Source: Phytoseiulus persimilis (Eukaryota > Arthropoda > Arachnida > Mesostigmata > Phytoseiidae). From it: a stretch of DNA of 64,000 bases. Positions 58,721-64,000 of the stretch are shown in pieces (the first letter of the stretch is position 1; each line of letters opens with the position of its first letter). The position numbers and the translations under genes are program-made. Where the stretch lies: contig CM075103.1 in assembly GCA_037576195.1 (NCBI GenBank), positions 31,580,723-31,644,722 of the forward strand, read 5' to 3'. The notes under the pieces are model-generated. The model was not told where the DNA came from and did no database searches. It saw only the letters and a program-made list of their open reading frames with translations.

Positions 58721-59327
58721 CATGATTGGGGCTGGATGTTCATCACGGCCGCGGCGAAATCCGCGAATTTCCGCGGGATTTTCTTCCTTCCACGAATTTC
58801 GGCTTTTTATGGCGACAACAGTTTTGGGCATGGAATTTCGCCGTTTCCCTGGAAGTCGAAAAAAAACCCTACTCCAACGTTCCGTTGCATCGAGAGATCC
58901 GATTCCGGGAGAATGAGAGCGATCAGTCGAGAAATCTGCCGAGAAGATCCGAAACAGCTCTTGTGCGTCTGAGCGTGCCGATCAGCAGCGTCGCTGCAGA
59001 GAAGTCCTTCAGGAAATATGCTTGTGATTTACGCGCATCAGGCACTCGATGAAGGACGACAGCCTCTCAGGGTGCAACCTACTATATCAGAACAATCAGC
59101 CGTAACTTGTTATACTCGTCCCGTGATATCATACCCGAACCACTTGTTTGTCGAGAATTTTTGATGACAGTAAGTTCTTACTGTTCTGGCGGGCTGCTCG
59201 CCACGATACATTGTGCCTTCCTCCTCCCTCTTACCATTCGCTGTGGATTTCGCGGACGATCAAGAACCCGCGATCACGCCGCGGATTCCGCGCCAGTTTG
59301 CCGCGATGAATGACCAGCCCCAACCAT
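58721..59327 (+). mobile_element. hAT element remnant with terminal inverted repeats
   Basis: The left end CATGATTGGGGCTGG and the reverse complement of the right end CATGGTTGGGGCTGG match at 14 of 15 bases, and similarity continues inward through TTCATC-CGGC and a GAAATCCGCG-like block. Between them, at about 58955-59040, is a reading LSVPISSVAAEKSFRKYACD, resembling the hAT dimerisation domain (LPVSSAxxERxFS type). The element is about 607 bp, internally deleted. No 8-bp target duplication was visible. Confidence 0.68.
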
Positions 59328-60470
59328 GATGTTCAGCCACCCAAAATGTACCAGGAGGTGGCCACGTTTTCGTACGAGAGCGGAAAATTGTAATTTTCCA
59401 GTTCGACATACGGAGTACCTTGTAATGTACCACACTGACTGATAATGATCTGTGGGAATGAGTTGGAAGTACCCGTATATCCATCATCTAGGCCTGTCGG
59501 ATCAGACCCATCCATTAGGCATACATTGCTGCGACAATTGCACGGCTTTGCGAGACAAGACTCAGGAATCAGGAGAGACCTCCGTTCAAAGACAGCGACT
59601 CTGCCGCAAACGGCACCCGCTGAGGGGTCTCCGGTAGGAGATCAAACTGTGGAGTAGCAATACTCCACAGTGCAGTGGTCCGCAAACTCTGGGGCCAGGC
59701 CCCACCGAGGGGACCTGGCGACTCCTTCGGTGAGGCCCGGGTACCGTTCCAAAGGATAGCCGCAGGGAATCATCCGTAACTTGATGTCCAGGGGTTCCCT
59801 GCTCTGTAAAGCATTACCGCGTTGCGAATAATACAGAAAAGCTGACGTTCATGAAAACATAAAAACCTCTGGCGAACTTGGTATCGGATCCCTCGCCATG
59901 AGGGGCATCAGAGTGAGAAAATTCTTGGGCGACATTTTGGAGTGTTGAATCCCCTTGGGTGGTTCCCCTCCGTGCCCCTCGCCTCTGATTCCGATTTTTG
60001 GAGGCATCGCCCTGTATGATCCAGCTCTGGAAAGAGAATCACAGCCGCAAACGCTTTCGGAGCACCTCGAATCTAGGACTAGATCATTTTCTGGCACATC
60101 GAGCAATTAAATCAGTGCTGCTGCAGGCTCAACTGCAGCTTCAGTAGAGCGAGGGCTCCTCCAGTATTTATGGCGCGACGGAAGAACGTGGCCAGGTGAG
60201 CGAGGACGCCAGAGCCGCGGCCGTAGTCATAAACTGGGAATAAACGCTTTCGGTGAAGGGAGGAAAGCCGAGTGGTATTGCGACTTTCTCTCAGTCCTCT
60301 CGACGTGGATGAGCTGATTCTCGCAGACGAAAATCGATGAAATGTGTAACATCGGCGATGGGAAGATGTTCTTGAAGCTTGTCGTACTCTCAGTTTCCTT
60401 GTATCTTCCGGTCCATGAGAGCGACTGGTAAAATCTCGTTGCTTAAACACAACGAGCATCCTAGCATTTC
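59328..60470. other. Unassigned; includes a hAT-like terminus at 59673
   Basis: CAGTGGTCCGCAAACTCTGGG at 59673 looks like a hAT-type end; a short palindrome GTGGAGTAGCAATACTCCAC precedes it at 59650. A related GC-rich block (GAGGGG-CC and GTTCCAAAGGAT) recurs near 63750-63800. The rest holds nothing recognisable. Confidence 0.45.
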
Positions 60471-60474
60471 AGTC

Positions 60475-60930
60475 GGATGGCCAACGGGTTATCCAACGCC
60501 CCAGCAACCTGTCAACGCTTCATCCAGGGCGTTCTTGCAGTCTCGTCGTTGTTTTTATCAACAACGAGCATCGAGGTCGATCTGAACACGTTTTCTCTCG
60601 TCTTCACAGCCATTGAATCAGGTTGAATTCCGACGGATACGTGCTTCTAAAAAGTTCTGTAACATATTGTGGGTTCCCCATCAAGTTCCCGAGTCAAGGC
60701 GACTCGAAGCGACATCTCCGAAGGACGCTTCGAATCCACCTCCCCTCTGGAGAATCATCAAGGTCTATTGTGGTTTCGCCCCGCAGTTGGCCGACGTAGC
60801 ACATCCTTTACACTCCCTTCTGAAGTTATATGCAGAGGTTTCATGGAACAAATCAATGGCGAGAGAATTCCAAGCCGTTAACAACGAGCTCAGTGGTGCT
60901 GTATCACGGATTGCTGGATGATTCAGAAGA
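60475..60930 (+). pseudogene. Ty3/Gypsy RT-RNase H remnant
   Basis: Starts MANGLSNAPATCQRFIQGVL (60478), the RT PFGLxNAPATFQR motif, and after a gap in homology continues with IIKVYCGFAPQLADVAHPLH and SLLK (60755-60825) and WNKSMAREFQAVNNELS, the Gypsy segment LVNYYRRFIPNLADIAxPLxxLLKK. The YxDD region between is missing. Different family from the 13-19 kb element by sequence. Confidence 0.75.
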
Positions 60931-61724
60931 ATCAAAGAAACAAAACCAGACCAATATTTGCTAAAAATTTCTGTGTTCGATGATGCGCTACATCCCGATC
61001 ATGGATTGTCATTCTATGATGTGTTCCGCGCGGTGGTTGTGAAAGATCTGGGCTCTGCTTTCTTCTGAGTCGGAACCATGCGATGTGCTCCCGAGTTCTC
61101 GTGAAATAGAACTCAGCAGTCTGGATCTGTTTTCGCGATGGGGCGGAATAGACTACAGTCTTCATTTGAGTCTTCCAGACCAACTGACCGAGTTTTCCAG
61201 CCCGTCCCGAACGTCTTCCTGGTCGCAATGAAATCCATGGGGCGCCTCAGAACTCCACACAGGGCAGCGACCGGAGAAGTCTGTATTATGGATGTCAGAC
61301 ATCCGGTTTGGATCTCATACTGTCTGATTCTGACAGAGGGTTATTTTCACACGCTGATGATAGACCAGGACTGGGAAGATGGGTTCATGAAGGTGGCGGT
61401 CCAGCTCGATATCATAGCACACTCACAATATCGAATGAACTTGTAGACTTTCTCCTTTCAAAAAGGCGTTTGTCCTCCTTGATTCAAATCCAGTTTCCCT
61501 GTGGCGTGGAAGAGTGACGACTCGTGCTTGTGGAGATCGGGGCCGCAGCCGCTTCCTGGATGGCGGGTGAATTGCACTGTTTGTTGAGAGCGCTGGCTCC
61601 TGTGTGTGATCTGCGACGACCATGAGAATAATCGTCTGTCACTGAACGACACGAAACCAGCCGGAACCAAATGAACTTGCAGGATTCGCTCATCAACAAA
61701 ACTCGGGATTTGACATCGAGGAGA
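60931..61724. other. Unassigned sequence
   Basis: No gene or repeat recognised. Confidence 0.4.
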
Positions 61725-63585
61725 TTTCTGATGCGCCCCTTCCCGCGCTGATGACTGGCGCCGATGATACAGCCGGTGACAGAAACATGGATTCAGTCGA
61801 CAACAGACCCATTAGAGGTCAAGGGATTCGAACCTCGACACCAAACTCTACGTCGTGGTGTACCAACCAGAAGATTCCCCGATCACAGACACATCACAAA
61901 ATTCGGCTAACTCGTTTGGTTTTGATTGCCTCCAAACATTGGTCATGCCATAACTATCTCGGAAACTGCCGATGTTGAGCTGTGGGAGAACATAGTTTCT
62001 ATTTCGAGAGGTCGAAGTATTATGCAGTCGAGCCGGACTCCGAAATACGTCCCGACTCCTATTTCAGGGGGTCTTTGATACGAGATTCACTGGACATACA
62101 AAACCTTGTCCGGGTGATTCTCAGTCACCCTGTATTCGAACGCGTGAGCAAGATTATGGACGGGCTGAGTTTGAACTCTCGCGAACGCTACGAGAATCAT
62201 GAAGAACTTTGAAGAGGTCATTTGGGGGTTGATTTCACGACGGTCATGTTCATTCAGGCAGTTATCAGTAGATAGAGGCGCACCCTTCGGCCTCTCGGAT
62301 AAATTCTACAATATGTTTCCGAACAGCTAAAGAACAACGGTCTCCCGACCGCTACATGATGGTAGAAGTTTAGTCTGTTGGGGTCCTTCGACTTCGGCCA
62401 ATAGCTGAATGTGTGGGCGAATTCACCACCCTCGCAGTTGCAGAGATGACACTTGAAGCTCCTCAATACAGGACAGGCGACCGTTCCGTTGCGAGCGTGC
62501 AGATTGCGGCTCTCGAAGACTCTCTGAGCTCCACCCTTCTTGTAGCAGGAGGGGAAAATTACGGGTTCCGAAAGCGGCACGGCGACGATTTGTTCCCCGA
62601 AACGTGCGTCGAGTCGCGGGGACACGCGGATGGGCCTACGGAGAGGACGTCTCCCCGTCCTAATGTGCTTCCTGTGCGTTGGTCGCCTTTTCTTTCCTTC
62701 TTCTGGCGTTGATGGGAGCGGTGCGTGGCCGTTCGTTTCGGCTCCCAGATCTCGACTCCGGAGAAGATCGATCTCGATGATCAGTCGCTCGAATTCTCTC
62801 CGAGATTCAAGCTGCTCTTCCGAGCTGGCTAGTGCAGCGGCAAGCATTTTGATGATGGATGTCACAATGGAGTCTGTTCGGTGACCGAAGAAACCGTGTG
62901 AACTCTTCGGAGTTCAGACTCTGTTCCCACACTGTGAGCCCAGCGACTCTCTCCATCCCGGTTGCTTAGGTCCGTTTCGATCTGAGAGAGGAGAAGATCC
63001 TCGGAGTTTGTTCCTGAGGTTCATGAGTAGTCTCGGCAGAGAATTATGCCTCCGGAATGTGATTCCGGCAACACAGAGAAGGCTGAGAAATTGGTGCTGT
63101 TCGCTCTCTAGCTCCGTGAGAGACGTGAGCAAGAGGGAATCCAGGACTGCTCATCATACATCATCACTGCGGACTCCGTGGTAATCGCGAGCGTCATCCT
63201 GAAGCGCCCGAGAAGGAGTCCAGTGAGCTCTAACAGGTGAGTATCCCGGGAAGTCGCCCGAATTGATTTCTCGTTTCAGAACTTCGCCGCTCGATCCATT
63301 CATCTTACGTTTAATCTTTCACCATATCGTGCGTAGTGAAATAACAGGAATCAGGAGGGAGTGGACCCATCGTGTATTCATCAACGGCTGCTGACAGCTG
63401 AGGTTCAATATTCTCATAATCTTACTTCATCGTCTCCTCCGAGTCTGGATGCTGTCCGCGGACGTCTTCAGGTTCCATTAACTTCGGCGGACCCCGCGAT
63501 CGCCTTCACAACTCCGACAGCTTTTCAGCCTCTTCTTCGTGTGCATGGGGATGGGGTCCCGTCTGAGCTCCGAGAAGTACTGTCT
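61725..63585. repeat. Segmental duplication, diverged copy C
   Basis: Aligns with about 33585-35190 of copy A with many substitutions and indels. Shared anchors include CCCGCGCTGATGACTG near its start, the nanos-type frame, CTGTGAGCCCAG(C/T)GACTCTCTCC, and GAATTGATTTCTCG. The older age and flanking differences show a separate earlier duplication. Confidence 0.85.
62254..62847 (-). pseudogene. Nanos-type gene, copy C, zinc fingers broken
   Basis: Frame of 197 residues from an ATG at the position homologous to copies A and B (MLAAALASSEEQLESRREFE). The domain remains recognisable (YKKGG, RNGTVACPVLRS, CHLC, AHTFSY), but three of eight zinc ligands are lost: the first Cys is Phe (FPSC), the His of finger 1 is Arg (ESRN) and the last Cys is Trp (SYWP). 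An in-frame insertion of about ten residues (RPIRVSPRL region) lies in the linker, and the C terminus runs on with an unrelated 30-residue tail. The AATAAA seen past copies A and B is absent. I read it as a pseudogene whose frame happens to be open, or a protein that no longer binds zinc. Confidence 0.78.
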
Positions 63586-64000
63586 CAAAGAGACACTCGT
63601 GGACCAACGATACCTCAATGCGACTGATTCATGTCCAGCAGGCTTCCTCGACATGGGTGGCTATTGGGCATGTGGCCGGGGTTCCGATATCCTGCACGAA
63701 AGTCTTGGGAAGACGTTCTGAAGCGGTGGTTCCGCCCCTTTTCCATTGCACGGACCCGCCGAGGGGGTCCGTAGACCCCCTGTCAATCGTTCCAAGGATG
63801 CACCGCGGACCCCTTCTCCCTGAAGTTAACGACTTTTGCTGACAATCATCATGCTTTCTCACCTGAACGACTCTTCTTCGCTGGAGTCGGCGATGTTACA
63901 CCATCCTCTGTGTGGAAGTTGGCTGAGTCACCTCGGAATCTTCCGCCCACCAGCACCGGAACAAGGACCTGCTTGCGACCATCGATCCGTTCTCCGCTGA
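63586..64000. other. Unassigned right end
   Basis: GC-rich block at 63735-63820 (GACCCGCCGAGGGGGTCCGT with internal dyads) resembles the block at 59690-59770. No gene seen. Confidence 0.4.

Overview
The window looks like draft nuclear DNA of an arthropod. I infer an acarine (a parasitiform or phytoseiid-like mite) from roughly balanced base composition, short GT-AG introns and the repertoire of mobile elements, but the sequence does not prove the species. One run of N (32634-32981) marks an assembly gap.

Host genes are few. At the left edge are two convergent housekeeping genes: ALG12 (plus strand, ER mannosyltransferase, first exon outside the window) and VPS39 (minus strand, HOPS/CORVET tethering subunit, 876 residues in three coding exons). 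A four-exon secreted i-type (destabilase) lysozyme follows on the minus strand at 8874-10807. Three minus-strand copies of a small Nanos-type zinc-finger gene lie at 34.0, 42.1 and 62.3 kb. The first two sit in a segmental duplication of about 3 kb with a constant offset of 8065 bp. The third is older and its zinc fingers are broken.

Most of the rest is mobile-element debris, often nested. From 13.4 to 19.25 kb lies a decayed Ty3/Gypsy element (5' LTR, tRNA-Ser primer site, gag, CCHC, protease, RT, integrase, partial 3' LTR). It is split by Helitron/Helentron Rep sequence carrying 45-bp minisatellites, and its 3' LTR is entered by an R1-like non-LTR element whose segments are rearranged. An ISXO2/Merlin-type DDE transposase with a long open frame sits at 21.5-22.7 kb. 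Minisatellite arrays and a Helentron-type endonuclease fragment occupy 23.2-25.4 kb, and a second R1-like element 25.7-27.0 kb. A Copia gag relic (28.8 kb) and a two-ORF non-LTR retrotransposon (29.3-32.6 kb, ending in the gap) follow.

The duplicated nanos blocks come next, separated by a BEL/Pao element (38.4-39.7 kb). Beyond them are Helentron helicase plus endonuclease (45.0-46.4 kb), a long poorly readable stretch (46.4-52.5 kb), a Gypsy remnant (52.5-53.2 kb) and a BEL/Pao element (53.4-57.9 kb) with a non-LTR RT fragment inside it. The right end holds a hAT remnant with terminal inverted repeats (58.7-59.3 kb), another Gypsy RT/RNase H relic (60.5-60.9 kb) and the third nanos block. The most interesting signals are the nanos duplication, whose coding centre has diverged several times faster than its flanks, and the repeated association of Helentron pieces with one minisatellite family.
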